From an uncultured Oscillospiraceae bacterium (GTDB lineage Bacteria > Bacillota > Clostridia > Oscillospirales > Oscillospiraceae), in NCBI GenBank assembly GCA_934567355.1, contig CAKTJC010000008.1, positions 31,075 through 95,074 of the forward strand: a stretch of 64,000 nt of DNA, given 5' to 3'. A program made the position numbers and the translations under genes. The notes beneath the pieces were generated by a model. That model searched no databases. It saw only the letters and a list, made by a program, of their open reading frames with translations, and had not been told where the DNA came from. Positions within the stretch are counted from its first letter, which is position 1. Each line of letters starts with the position of its first letter. Shown piece by piece: positions 25,679 through 34,439 of the stretch.

Positions 25679-26530
25679 TTACCTTCCTTTCAGCCTGGGA
25701 TCCAGCGCATCGCGCAGACCGTCGCCGATCATGTTCAGCGAGAAAACGGTCAGCATGATCATCACACCGGGCGCAACCACCAGATAGGGATAATAGCGGA
25801 TGTAGTTTCTTCCCTCCGCCAGCATTTTGCCCCACTCCGGCATGGGAGCCTGCGCGCCCAGGCCGAGGAAGCTCAGCGTCGAAGCGTTCAGAATACCGCC
25901 CGCCACGCCCATTGTAAAGAGGACAATCAGGGAAGAGGAAATATTCGGCAGAATATAGCGGAACATAATGCGCAGATCACTTGCGCGGGAGGTACGGGCA
26001 ACCTCGATATACTCCTTATCCCGCTCCGCAATGACCATGGCGCGCACCAGCCGGGAAACGCCGGGAATCGCACCGAGGGACAGCGCAAAAATCATGGAAA
26101 CCACACCTCCGCCAAATACTGCGGCGAGGACGATGGAAAGCAGGATGGAGGGAATCGAAAGGAACACATCCATGATGCGCATCAGCACATTATCGGCTTT
26201 TCCTCCGTAGAAGCCTGCCAGCATACCGATGAACACCGCAATGGCAGTACCCACCACCGTAGTAACGACGCCGATGGAGAGCGAAATCCTTGCGCCGTAA
26301 ATCATGCGCACCAGGTTGTCCCGCCCCAGGTAATCGGTGCCCATGGGATGCTCCAGGCAGGGGCTTTGGTATTGCAGCGACGGATCCTGCACATCATAGC
26401 CCTCCGGTGCAATCACATTGGCGAAAATGGCAACGATTGCCAGCAGCGTTAAAAAGCAAAGGCCGAACACGGCAAGCCGATTTCTCCGGAAGCGCCGCCA
26501 GAATCGAATCAATTCAGAGTTTCGCTTCAT
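25679..26530 (-). CDS. oppC: Opp-type ABC transporter permease, OppC-like (second system)
   Basis: A 283-residue permease with one N-terminal helix, the extracellular HPMGTDYLGRDNLVRMIYG segment of OppC/DppC, five more helices and the coupling loop RAMVIAERDKEYIEVARTS. It overlaps oppB as ATGA at 26527-26530. Confidence 0.93.
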   Translation of the reverse strand: MKRNSELIRFWRRFRRNRLAVFGLCFLTLLAIVAIFANVIAPEGYDVQDPSLQYQSPCLEHPMGTDYLGRDNLVRMIYGARISLSIGVVTTVVGTAIAVFIGMLAGFYGGKADNVLMRIMDVFLSIPSILLSIVLAAVFGGGVVSMIFALSLGAIPGVSRLVRAMVIAERDKEYIEVARTSRASDLRIMFRYILPNISSSLIVLFTMGVAGGILNASTLSFLGLGAQAPMPEWGKMLAEGRNYIRYYPYLVVAPGVMIMLTVFSLNMIGDGLRDALDPRLKGR

Positions 26531-27489
26531 TTTGCAGCCGCTCCCTTCTTTTTGCCCATTTTCTTATAGTAGGATTTGATACGCGGGTCGATGAAGGCGG
26601 AGGCAATGTCCGTCGCCAGGTTGCAGAAGGAAACAAACACGCAAATCACAAGCACGCCGCCGCGGATAATCGGATAATCGCGGGCATTGATCGCACCGAC
26701 AAGGTAGGTTCCCATTCCGGGAATGGCAAACACATTCTCTACGACCACAGCGCCGCCCAGGATGCCGCCGATGCTGTTGCCCACCTGCGTAATGATGGGA
26801 ATCATGGCATTCTTCACCGCATGCTTCAAAATAACGCTGGATTCCTTGGTGCCCTTGGCGCGCGCCGTCCGGACATAATCCTTTCGGATCTCATCGAGGA
26901 CAGTGGAGCGCGCCATGCGGTAATTGGAGGCAGCGCCGCCAAGTCCCAGGGTAATGACCGGCAGAATGATGTACTGGAAGCCCTTGAAGCCTGTAGGCGG
27001 CAGCCAGCGCAGCCGGAAGGCAAAAATCAGCGACAGCTCCAATGCCAGCCAGAAGGAGGGCATGGAGGTAAACACCACAGCCAGAATGTTTGCAGCGTTA
27101 TCCACCAGGCTATACTGCTTCACGGCGGACAGAATTCCCAGCGGGATTCCAATCAGCAAACTCAGGCATACGCCAAGGGAACCAATCAGGAGCGTAACCG
27201 GCACCCGGCGGGCTATTTCGTCCATTACACTCAGATTGGTTTTGTAGGAATTGCCCAGGTCGAAGCGGAAGAACAGATTATATACATAGTCGCCCAGCTG
27301 CTCCAGAAACGGCTTGTCCAGCCCCATAATATGCCTTTGCGCTGCAATCTGCTCGTCCGTTGCGGACACTCCGAGCACCTGCCGCGCCGGATCACCGGGG
27401 GTCAGATACAGCAGCACAAATACAAATAACAAAACGCCTAAAACAACGAAGATCATCATTCCGATTCTCTTCAGGATATATCTGGTCAT
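26527..27489 (-). CDS. oppB: Opp-type ABC transporter permease, OppB-like (second system)
   Basis: A 320-residue permease with the OppB hallmarks: an N-terminal helix, LTPGDPARQVLGVSATDEQ, FRFDLGNSYKTNLSVMDEI, six helices in all and the coupling loop RSTVLDEIRKDYVRTARAKG. A 356-base gap separates it from the binding-protein gene upstream; that gap is filled by palindromic elements that may lower its expression. Confidence 0.93.
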   Translation of the reverse strand: MTRYILKRIGMMIFVVLGVLLFVFVLLYLTPGDPARQVLGVSATDEQIAAQRHIMGLDKPFLEQLGDYVYNLFFRFDLGNSYKTNLSVMDEIARRVPVTLLIGSLGVCLSLLIGIPLGILSAVKQYSLVDNAANILAVVFTSMPSFWLALELSLIFAFRLRWLPPTGFKGFQYIILPVITLGLGGAASNYRMARSTVLDEIRKDYVRTARAKGTKESSVILKHAVKNAMIPIITQVGNSIGGILGGAVVVENVFAIPGMGTYLVGAINARDYPIIRGGVLVICVFVSFCNLATDIASAFIDPRIKSYYKKMGKKKGAAAK

Positions 27490-27535
27490 ATCGCTTCTCC
27501 CTCAAAAAATTGGTAAGCACACTCGAAATATCTGC

Positions 27536-27583
27536 AAGGGAAGCTCCATGTAAATCAGCAGAAGCTGACAGCGGAAAAAGCCA
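27536..27583. repeat. Truncated end of the palindromic element
   Basis: AAGGGAAGCTCCATGTAAATC followed by AGCAGAAGCTGACAGCGGAAAAAGC matches the left end of the element copy at 3867 nearly base for base, then similarity stops. It is a partial copy lying 50 bases ahead of oppB. Confidence 0.6.
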
Positions 27584-27638
27584 TTGCGCAGCCGCAGGCA
27601 ATTTCTCCGGAGATTCCAGAGCATTCCATATCTCTATA

Positions 27639-27669
27639 AATTGTGCTCTGGAGGCTCCAGAGCACAATT
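27639..27669. repeat. Perfect 31-base palindrome
   Basis: AATTGTGCTCTGGAG, one central G, then its exact reverse complement. A partial further copy (TCCAGAGCATTCC) lies just before it. No U-run follows. It sits between a truncated and a full copy of the palindromic element. Confidence 0.7.
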
Positions 27670-27676
27670 ACGGTTC

Positions 27677-27844
27677 TTAAGGAAGCACTGACTAAATCCA
27701 CAAGAGCCGGCAGCGAGAGATTTTTCACCAGGCGAAAGTTCCGAAAGCGGAGGAATACTGTATGTATTTCCCGCTTTTGGAACTGCACGGATAGGGAAAA
27801 AGATCCGCTGTTCAGCCGAAGGAGATTTATTCAGGGTTTCTTAA
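27677..27844. repeat. MITE-like palindromic element, full copy
   Basis: The stretch begins TTAAGGAAGCACTGACTAAATC and ends with the inverted form GATTTATTCAGGGTTTCTTAA; the interior has AGCGAGAGATTTTTC, TACTGTATGTATTTCCCGC and AAAAGATCCGCTG blocks shared with the copies near 9.7 and 63.1 kb. As RNA it would fold into one long hairpin. It ends one base before the stop codon of the binding-protein gene. Confidence 0.75.
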
Positions 27845-27845
27845 A

Positions 27846-29390
27846 TCAGTCGGCAAAGTAGGCGCCTGCCAGCAGATAGGTGCACTGGCTGCCATTGATT
27901 ACGACGCCTTTCAGATTTTCGGAGCAGGTCATGTAGCTGATGGGATAACACATAGGCACTGCCATGGCGTTCTCCATCTCCAGCCGGACAGCCTGCCGCA
28001 CCAGCTCGTTGCACTCGTCAACATCGGTGGTTGCCAGTGCCTGCAGGTACAGATCATAAATTTCGGCATCCGCCTCGATCTGCGTCCAGTCGCCCCAGTT
28101 GGGACGCATGTCGGGAGAGCAGTTCTTCAGGAAGCCGGGCGCATAGCCGATGCTGGAGCAGCTGATGGCGACGTACATATCATCCTCTTCACCGGCAATC
28201 AGGGTGGGCACGGCAACACTGCTGTCCAGCGCATGGATGTTCACGGTGATGCCGATTTCTGCCAGATTGTTCTTCACGATCTCCATGATGCGCACTTCAA
28301 GGGGAGTCGTATCAGAATAGATCTCAATGGTCAACCCGTCGGGGTAATTGGACTTAGAGAGGTATTCTTTTGCAAGCTCAAGGTCATAGGGATACATGGG
28401 ATTTTCATCGTAAGCAGGATCATAAGCGCCGTTGTTATCCGCAATCATCTGATGTGCAACAGTTGCGGAACCGCCGAAGGCAACGGCAATGATGGATTCC
28501 TTGTTGATCGCGCAGTTGATGGCACGGCGCAGATTTACATCACGCATGGCCTCATGGCGGAAATTGAACCACAGGTTCTTGACACCGGAAGCGGGCATCT
28601 GCATAACGGTAAGGCCGGGGATGTCACCCGCCTGGATGTGCTGGATGTCGATGTTGTCAGGGCTAGTGACCCAGTCAATATTCCCTATCTCAAGCTCCAT
28701 CTGTGCAACGGAGGCTTCGGCAATGTAAACGGTTTCTACATTCTTGATCGCGGGAGCGCCGCCCCAGTAATCCTCGTTGGCAACCATAACCGAACCAACA
28801 CCGGACATGAAGGAAACAAACTTATACGGGCCGGTGCCGATGGGGTTATTGACGTAGTCATCACCCAGCTCCTCGGCTGCCTTGGGAGAGCAGATGGAAT
28901 AGATCATGTCGGTCAGGGTGATCAGAGCATCGGAGCCTGCACGCTTAAGGGGGATTTCAACCTTAAAATCATCCAGCTTGACCATGTTGTCAAAGTCGAA
29001 CAGGGATTCGCCCTCGCCGCCCATGGCGGTCTTGCCGCGGTAGTCTCTCAGGGAGAAGATGACCGCATCCGCGTTGAAATCGTCGCCGTTCGTGAACTTG
29101 ACGCCCTCGCGCAGGGTCAGGATCACGGACATATTGTCCTCGCCCCAAGCCCACTCGGTGGCCAAGCCGGGATACAGATTGCCGGCAGCGTCCATGTTAA
29201 TCAGGGTCTCGTAAACATTGCGGCAGATGAGGGCGGAGGCTACGTTGTAGCCGGAGGTATAGGGATCAAAACCGGGGGCGTCCATATTGACGGCAACACG
29301 CAGCGTATCGCCGTCCGCAGAAGCGGAGAATGCAAACAGGGAAAGTACCAGTGCCAGACACAGGATAAGACTCAGTGCTTTTCGTTTCAT
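27846..29390 (-). CDS. Extracellular solute-binding protein, family 5 (second Opp system)
   Basis: A 514-residue binding protein for the second Opp importer. An N-terminal signal peptide is clear (MKRKALSLILCLALVLSLFA) with probable cleavage after SASA, but there is no lipobox cysteine, unlike the first system. Family-5 blocks include NMDAPGFDPYTSGYN, LATEWAWGEDNMSVILTLREG and NFRHEAMRDVNLRRAINCAI. It is the first gene of the operon, behind a TTGACA-N17-TATAAA promoter and LacI-type operator. Without a lipid anchor, retention at the cell surface is unexplained. Confidence 0.9.
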   Translation of the reverse strand: MKRKALSLILCLALVLSLFAFSASADGDTLRVAVNMDAPGFDPYTSGYNVASALICRNVYETLINMDAAGNLYPGLATEWAWGEDNMSVILTLREGVKFTNGDDFNADAVIFSLRDYRGKTAMGGEGESLFDFDNMVKLDDFKVEIPLKRAGSDALITLTDMIYSICSPKAAEELGDDYVNNPIGTGPYKFVSFMSGVGSVMVANEDYWGGAPAIKNVETVYIAEASVAQMELEIGNIDWVTSPDNIDIQHIQAGDIPGLTVMQMPASGVKNLWFNFRHEAMRDVNLRRAINCAINKESIIAVAFGGSATVAHQMIADNNGAYDPAYDENPMYPYDLELAKEYLSKSNYPDGLTIEIYSDTTPLEVRIMEIVKNNLAEIGITVNIHALDSSVAVPTLIAGEEDDMYVAISCSSIGYAPGFLKNCSPDMRPNWGDWTQIEADAEIYDLYLQALATTDVDECNELVRQAVRLEMENAMAVPMCYPISYMTCSENLKGVVINGSQCTYLLAGAYFAD

Positions 29391-29412
29391 TGAATAACCC
29401 TCTTTTATTTAA

Positions 29413-29438
29413 TATTTAAGCAAACGATTGCTTAAATA
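29413..29438. promoter_or_regulatory. LacI-family operator of the second Opp operon
   Basis: A 26-base palindrome whose core is AAGCAAACGATTGCTT with a central CG, flanked by symmetric TATTT/AAATA. It begins two bases downstream of the -10 of the operon promoter, so bound repressor would block initiation. The repressor at 21557-22579, encoded in the same operon, is the natural partner. Confidence 0.8.
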
Positions 29439-29439
29439 C

Positions 29440-29468
29440 TTTATAGCACAGATTTTAATTATTGTCAA
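29440..29468 (-). promoter_or_regulatory. Promoter of the second Opp operon
   Basis: On the minus strand TTGACA (29468-29463), 17 bases, TATAAA (29445-29440). A second TTGACA lies ten bases further upstream. Confidence 0.8.
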
Positions 29469-29930
29469 TATGTGTCAAAAAATAAATTTTATTCAATTCT
29501 TTTTGTCAAATCATCTAGTCGTAATGTAAAAATATTTTATTTTTGAAATTCTTTGTGCAACTTTTTGCGTCAAGAATTTCCGTACCGACAGTCTACATGC
29601 AATGCATCAGGGATAGCGCCTTTTATCACAAAGGCAGTCACGCACAGCTGCCTCCGAGAAGACTCTGAGGAAATCATGAATAAGTGAGATCGACCAACGA
29701 AAAAGTATGATCGTTTACCCCAAAATCAAGAAAAGTCGCAGATGCTTCTGCTCCAGATTCAGTTTTTCCGCAACACGAAAACGGGTAAATCTGCTTTTTG
29801 AGAATTTCGGATAAAATCTTCAAAGAAACGCATAAATTAAGCACAATTGTGCCTCGTATTCTATTAAAAGCACTTATGCAGCACAATGACAAAGTTTTAT
29901 TCAGCATTTTCTCAGGTGCTGATTTGATTG
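29469..29930. other. AT-rich intergenic stretch without recognisable genes
   Basis: About 460 bases upstream of the second Opp promoter and beyond the end of the cobalamin operon. It is clearly more AT-rich than its surroundings. Short open frames exist on both strands (for example 29674-29976 minus) but lack a ribosome site and family resemblance. It may be a decayed insertion; nothing specific could be identified. Confidence 0.5.
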
Positions 29931-29966
29931 GCGCAAGGGGCCGGCATTGCTGCCGGCCCCTTGCGC
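29931..29966 (-). terminator. Hairpin behind the cobalamin operon
   Basis: GCGCAAGGGGCCGGCA pairs perfectly with TGCCGGCCCCTTGCGC around a four-base loop, 6 bases beyond the stop of the last cbi gene. No U-run follows on the minus strand. Confidence 0.7.
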
Positions 29967-29972
29967 GTGCGG

Positions 29973-31925
29973 TCAAAATGTGAAGATCCAGATGGGATTC
30001 TGGGCGGTCATCAGGTGGTATGCGCCCAGGGGGCGGCCTCTTGACACGGAGAGGGTGACGATCTCCGGCTTTCTGTCGGGGAAGAGGGGGAGGCAGGCGG
30101 TCAGTTCTGCGACGGATTCCAGGGTGACGGCGGTAGCGACAATGCGCACGGCCGGGTTCTTTTCCAGCAGCAGGGCGATGATCTCTTTCATGTTCCCGCT
30201 GGTACCGCCCAGGAAGGCGTGGGTGGGGGCAGGGAGATCATGGCAGCATTCCGGGGCGGTGCCGGGGACAACGGTCACGTTATCCGTATGGAAGCGGGCG
30301 CAGTTTTCCTTCAGCAGCGCCACTGCCGCATCCTTGCGCTCGATGGCGTAGACCTTTCCCCGCTGGGCAGCCAGCGCCATTTCGACGGTGACACTGCCGG
30401 TTCCCGCGCCTACATCCCAGCCGACGGAATCCTCGCCCAGCGCCAGCTTGGAAAGGCACACGGCGCGTACCTCACTCTTGGTCATGGGCACTGTCTCCGC
30501 GCGGACGAACGCCTCGTCCGGCAGCCCGAAGGTGACCGGGGCGGGCGCGCCGGGGCAATGGAGCAGGGCGGCGCAGAGGGAATCGAAATTGCCGCTTTGC
30601 AGCGTCTCGGCGGTGCCGGTGGTGATCTTTTCATTCGGGTAGCTCAGATTTTCTCCGGCGGATACCCGGGTATGCCCCAGCCCCGCCTGGGTCAGCGTCC
30701 GGCAGAGCCTGCCCATGCCGTTTTCGCCCCCCACCAGGACGAACACCCGTCTGCCCCGCGACAGGGGGAGCAGAATGGAATTGTCCCGCCCGTGCAGCGT
30801 GACGGGCAGCACATCCTCGTAGCTCTCGCCCAGCCGGGCGCACAGATACACCAGGCTGCTGATGCCGGGCAGCAGCTCCGTCTCACAGCCCTGCAGCAGC
30901 GGCAGCAGCTTTTTCGTGCCGCTGAAGAAGCCCACATCCCCGCTCATGACCACCGCAAACCGGCGGTATTCCCGGTGGGAGAGAACAAAGTCCCGGATGT
31001 CCTCCGGCACAATGGCGGCGCGCGTCGCCTGCCCCGGCTCCGCCGTCGCCTCCAGCATCCGCTTTGCGCCGATGACGCAGTCCGCCTCCCCCAGCGCCTG
31101 GTGCGCCCGGAGGGTCAGCCCTCCGCGGTCACCGGGGCCGATGCCCACGATGCACACACGGGGCGCTGCCCGGAAGCCGAAGCGGGTGCAGAGCATTTCC
31201 AGCGTCTGCTCCAGCCCGGTGCCCGCCTGCTGGGGCGGGCGGCCGATGATGACGGAGGTCACCCCCGCCGCAGCGGCGGCGGAAATCTTTTCCTCAAAGC
31301 CCCCCGCGGCGCCGGAGGACTTGGTGACCATGTATGCGGCGCCGGTGCTTTTCAGCATTGCGGCGTTCATTTCCACGGAGAACGGTCCCTGCATGGCGAG
31401 GATGTGGCTGGGCTGCAGCCCGGCCTCCCGGCACAGCTGAAGGGACTGCTCCATGGGCAGCACCCGGGCATATGTCCGCTGGGCAAAGTCCGGCAGCGGC
31501 GCAAAGCGATGCAGCTCCTTGCTGCCGGTGGTCAGCAGGATGGTGCCCTGGGTTTCGGCGAGATATGCCACCGCGCCGTCAATATCCGGGACGTACACTG
31601 CGTTTTCGCCGGCGGTGCAGTCCGCGCGGAGCAGCCGGTGGTACTGCGTGCCCGTGGCGGCGCAGGCGGCGCAGATATTCCGGGTGACCACATCCGCATA
31701 GGGGTGGGTGGCGTCGATCACCAGGTCAAACCGGTGGGCGCGGAACAGCGCCTCCATCTCCTCCTGGCTCAGCCGGACGGCGGAGACGGTGACCTGCTCC
31801 CCCCGGGGCAGCAGCGTCTGGCCGTATTCCGTCGCCACGCAGGCATAAACCTCCGCCTGTCCCTGTAGGAAGGATACGACCTCCCGCCCCTCGGTGGTGC
31901 CTGCAAACACACAGATCTTATACAT
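29973..31925 (-). CDS. cbiJET: Trifunctional cobalamin protein: CbiJ-CbiE-CbiT fusion
   Basis: One 650-residue chain with three enzymes of corrin-ring synthesis. Residues about 1-250 are cobalt-precorrin-6A reductase (CbiJ/CobK): VFAGTTEGRE, DLVIDATHPYA, LLTTGSKEL. Residues about 257-455 are the C5-methyltransferase (CbiE): VCIVGIGPGDRGGLT, MSGDVGFFSG, ELLPGISS. Residues about 470-650 are the C15-methyltransferase/decarboxylase (CbiT): PMTKSEVRA and the S-adenosylmethionine loop WDVGAGTGSV. CbiE-CbiT fusions are well known (CobL); CbiJ in front is less usual. Start ATG 31925 overlaps cbiH by eight bases; an upstream ATG at 31958 is inside cbiH. Last gene of the operon. Confidence 0.92.
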   Translation of the reverse strand: MYKICVFAGTTEGREVVSFLQGQAEVYACVATEYGQTLLPRGEQVTVSAVRLSQEEMEALFRAHRFDLVIDATHPYADVVTRNICAACAATGTQYHRLLRADCTAGENAVYVPDIDGAVAYLAETQGTILLTTGSKELHRFAPLPDFAQRTYARVLPMEQSLQLCREAGLQPSHILAMQGPFSVEMNAAMLKSTGAAYMVTKSSGAAGGFEEKISAAAAAGVTSVIIGRPPQQAGTGLEQTLEMLCTRFGFRAAPRVCIVGIGPGDRGGLTLRAHQALGEADCVIGAKRMLEATAEPGQATRAAIVPEDIRDFVLSHREYRRFAVVMSGDVGFFSGTKKLLPLLQGCETELLPGISSLVYLCARLGESYEDVLPVTLHGRDNSILLPLSRGRRVFVLVGGENGMGRLCRTLTQAGLGHTRVSAGENLSYPNEKITTGTAETLQSGNFDSLCAALLHCPGAPAPVTFGLPDEAFVRAETVPMTKSEVRAVCLSKLALGEDSVGWDVGAGTGSVTVEMALAAQRGKVYAIERKDAAVALLKENCARFHTDNVTVVPGTAPECCHDLPAPTHAFLGGTSGNMKEIIALLLEKNPAVRIVATAVTLESVAELTACLPLFPDRKPEIVTLSVSRGRPLGAYHLMTAQNPIWIFTF

Positions 31926-32649
31926 CCCGATACCCTCTCGGAGTGACCATTTCGTCACCGATCATTTTTGTCATGGCGTTGCCGATGAACACGGTGCTGA
32001 ACATATCCGCTTCCGCGTCCCGCAGCTGCCCCAGGGTCAGGAAGGTCTTCCCCTCCCCCTCCCTGCCGATGGAGTGCGCCACGCCGCAGGGGCGGTCGGC
32101 AGGCAGGTAGCGCAGCAGGATGTCGCAGGCCATGCGCAGATTATCCGGCCTGCCCTTGCTCCGGGGATTATAGAGCACGATGCTCAAATCGCCCAGAGCG
32201 GCGCATTCCAGCCGCTTTTCGATCTTCTCCCAGGGGGTCAGCCGGTCGCTGAGGCTGATGACGGCAAAATCATGGGTCAGCGGCGCGCCCAGCAGCGCCC
32301 CGCCGCTGCACGCCGCCGTCAGTCCAGGGATCACCTGGATCTCGGGGTCGCAGGATTCACCCCGCAGCTCGTATACCAGGGCGGCCATGCCGTAAACGCC
32401 GCTGTCGCCGGAGCAGACCATTGCCACATGCCGCCCCTTTTTCGCCTCGTCCAGCGCCATGCGGCAGCGCTGTGTCTCCCGGGTCATGGGCGTGGTGAGA
32501 AATTCCTTGTCCGGGTAGCGCTCCTTTACCAGCGATACATACACCGTGTAGCCCACGATCACGTCGCACTCCCGCAGCGCTCTGTCCGCCGCCACGGTCA
32601 TATTTTCAAAATTTCCGGGGCCGATGCCCACAACCGATAGTTTATTCAA
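31918..32649 (-). CDS. cbiH: Cobalt-precorrin-3 C17-methyltransferase
   Basis: A 243-residue tetrapyrrole methylase (CbiH/CobJ) which contracts the macrocycle while methylating C17. The N-terminal LSVVGIGPGNFENMT, the CSGDSGVYGMA loop and the LYNPRSKGRPDNL segment are diagnostic. Its start overlaps the end of cbiG by eight bases, and its own end overlaps the fusion gene, so the proteins are translationally coupled. Length matches the short form of CbiH without a C-terminal extension. Confidence 0.93.
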   Translation of the reverse strand: MNKLSVVGIGPGNFENMTVAADRALRECDVIVGYTVYVSLVKERYPDKEFLTTPMTRETQRCRMALDEAKKGRHVAMVCSGDSGVYGMAALVYELRGESCDPEIQVIPGLTAACSGGALLGAPLTHDFAVISLSDRLTPWEKIEKRLECAALGDLSIVLYNPRSKGRPDNLRMACDILLRYLPADRPCGVAHSIGREGEGKTFLTLGQLRDAEADMFSTVFIGNAMTKMIGDEMVTPRGYRDV

Positions 32650-33661
32650 AGCGTACCTCCCATGTCCGCTCCGCCAGGGCGACAGTGACGCCGTCCAAAG
32701 CGGTTTTCCTTACGATCAGCTGCTGCGCGCCCAGCAGCGCCGCCCGCTCGCACACATTGTCCACCCCGGTGACGCTGCGCACAAAGGCGGAGGGGGTGAA
32801 TTCCCCCGGCACCGCCTGCAGCGTCTCGGCGCAGTAGAAGCTTATGGGCAGCTTTTCCTCCCGGCAGTATTCCAGCAGCCCCGCCTCGTCGGCCTTCAGG
32901 TCGATGGAGGCGGCGCAGCAGATCGCCCGGCGGTCAATGGCGTTTTCGCGGCACACCTGCTCCACCGCCCGGCGGACGGCGTCCCGCTCCGTGCCCCGGC
33001 GGCAGCCCAGCCCCAGCTGGAGCACGGGGGGGATCAGGTGCAGCGTGGTCTCAAAGGGCTGGCATTTGCGATAGCCGATATGGATGCCGACCGCCCCGGA
33101 CTGCCCCAGGCAGACGCCGGTGGGCAGGGGCGGCAGGATGGGCGCATCCGCGCACAGCGGAACGTCCCCCTCCAGCACGGCGGCGGACACCGCCTTCGCC
33201 GCGCTGAGGTTTGAAATGAGATAGCCCTGGCGCGCCGCCCAGGCATCCACGCTGAAGCGATGGTTGATGTCCGTGGCGGTGGTGATGACCGGCGTCGCGC
33301 CCAGGGCGGCGGCAAGACGACCTGCCAGGGCGTTCGCGCCCCCGATGTGCCCGGAGAGCACGGAAATGACGAACTGCCCCCGCTCGTCCACGGCGATCAC
33401 TGCCGGGTCGGTCGCCTTGCTGCGCACATGGGGGGCGATCTCCCGCACCGCAATGCCCACGCTGCCCACAAAGATCATGGCCTGCACATCGGCAAAAAGC
33501 GCCCCGTAAAACGCGCGGGAGGGTCTTGGAATCTCCCCGAAGGGAGGCTGGGCGATCCGGGCGGCGGTGTAGCAGCGTATTTCGTCCTCCGGCAGGGCTT
33601 CCATCACCCGCCGCGCCGTTTCGCAGCCATTGCGGCTGTAGGCAAACAGGGCGATGTTCAC
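32642..33661 (-). CDS. cbiG: Cobalt-precorrin-5A hydrolase
   Basis: A 339-residue CbiG protein, which opens the delta-lactone ring and releases acetaldehyde; it marks the anaerobic, cobalt-early pathway. The N-terminal domain has FVGSVGIAVREIAPHVRSK and VLSGHIGGANALA blocks typical of CbiG, and the C-terminal domain contains GLGCRRGTERDAVRRAV. It overlaps cbiF by four bases (ATGA at 33658-33661). Confidence 0.93.
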   Translation of the reverse strand: MNIALFAYSRNGCETARRVMEALPEDEIRCYTAARIAQPPFGEIPRPSRAFYGALFADVQAMIFVGSVGIAVREIAPHVRSKATDPAVIAVDERGQFVISVLSGHIGGANALAGRLAAALGATPVITTATDINHRFSVDAWAARQGYLISNLSAAKAVSAAVLEGDVPLCADAPILPPLPTGVCLGQSGAVGIHIGYRKCQPFETTLHLIPPVLQLGLGCRRGTERDAVRRAVEQVCRENAIDRRAICCAASIDLKADEAGLLEYCREEKLPISFYCAETLQAVPGEFTPSAFVRSVTGVDNVCERAALLGAQQLIVRKTALDGVTVALAERTWEVRFE

Positions 33662-34413
33662 TTTGTCGCCTCCCGGAACTCCGTGGTGAAGCCAGGATCA
33701 TACAGCAGGGAGCGGATGACCTTGTCGCCCAGGCAGTTGCCCACGATGATCAGGCTGGTCTTGCTCAGGTGATTTTCCCGAACCGTCTCATGCAGCGTAC
33801 CCACGGTGCAGCGGAAGATTTTTTCGTCCGGCCATGTGGCTTTGTATACCACCGCCGCGTGGGTATCCGGCGCGTACCCCCCCGCCAGCAGGTCGGCCTG
33901 AAGCTGCTCGGTCAGGCTCGTGCTGAGGAAGAGCACCATGGTCGCCTGATGGGCGGCCAGCGCCCGGATGGACTGGCCTTCCGGCACGGGCGTTCTGCCC
34001 GCCGCCCGGGTGATGATGACGGTCTGGCTCACCTCCGGCAGGGTATATTCTGCCCGCAGTGCCGCCGCCGCGCCGCAGAAGGCGCTGACGCCGGGGCACA
34101 CGTCATAGTCGATGCCCAGCTGATCCAGCTGCTCGAACTGCTCGTGCACCGCGCCATAGATGCTGGAATCGCCGGTGTGCAGCCGCACGGTGGTCTTGCC
34201 CTCGCGCTCCGCCCGGCGGATGACGGCGACGACCTCCTCCAGCGTCATTTTTGCGCTGTCAAAAACCTCGCAGTTCTTCCGGCAGTACCGGAGCACCTCG
34301 GGGTTCACCAGGCTCCCTGCATAGATCACCACATCGCATTCGGCGAGCAGCCGCGCGCCCCGCACCGTGATTAAATCCACCGCGCCGCTCCCCGCGCCTA
34401 CAAAATGTACCAT
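33658..34413 (-). CDS. cbiF: Cobalt-precorrin-4 C11-methyltransferase
   Basis: A 251-residue tetrapyrrole methylase (CbiF/CobM). The start VHFVGAGSGAVDLITVRG, the VIYAGSLVN motif, LHTGDSSIYGA and the VCPGVSAFCGAAAAL segment are diagnostic for this member. It lies 26 bases after cbiD. Confidence 0.94.
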   Translation of the reverse strand: MVHFVGAGSGAVDLITVRGARLLAECDVVIYAGSLVNPEVLRYCRKNCEVFDSAKMTLEEVVAVIRRAEREGKTTVRLHTGDSSIYGAVHEQFEQLDQLGIDYDVCPGVSAFCGAAAALRAEYTLPEVSQTVIITRAAGRTPVPEGQSIRALAAHQATMVLFLSTSLTEQLQADLLAGGYAPDTHAAVVYKATWPDEKIFRCTVGTLHETVRENHLSKTSLIIVGNCLGDKVIRSLLYDPGFTTEFREATK

Positions 34414-34439
34414 TGCTTTTCCTCCGTTGTGTATTATAC

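Noticed and set aside
29674..29976. Possible transposase fragment on the minus strand
   Set aside because: The 100-residue translation shows no DDE or other transposase motif and has no ribosome site.
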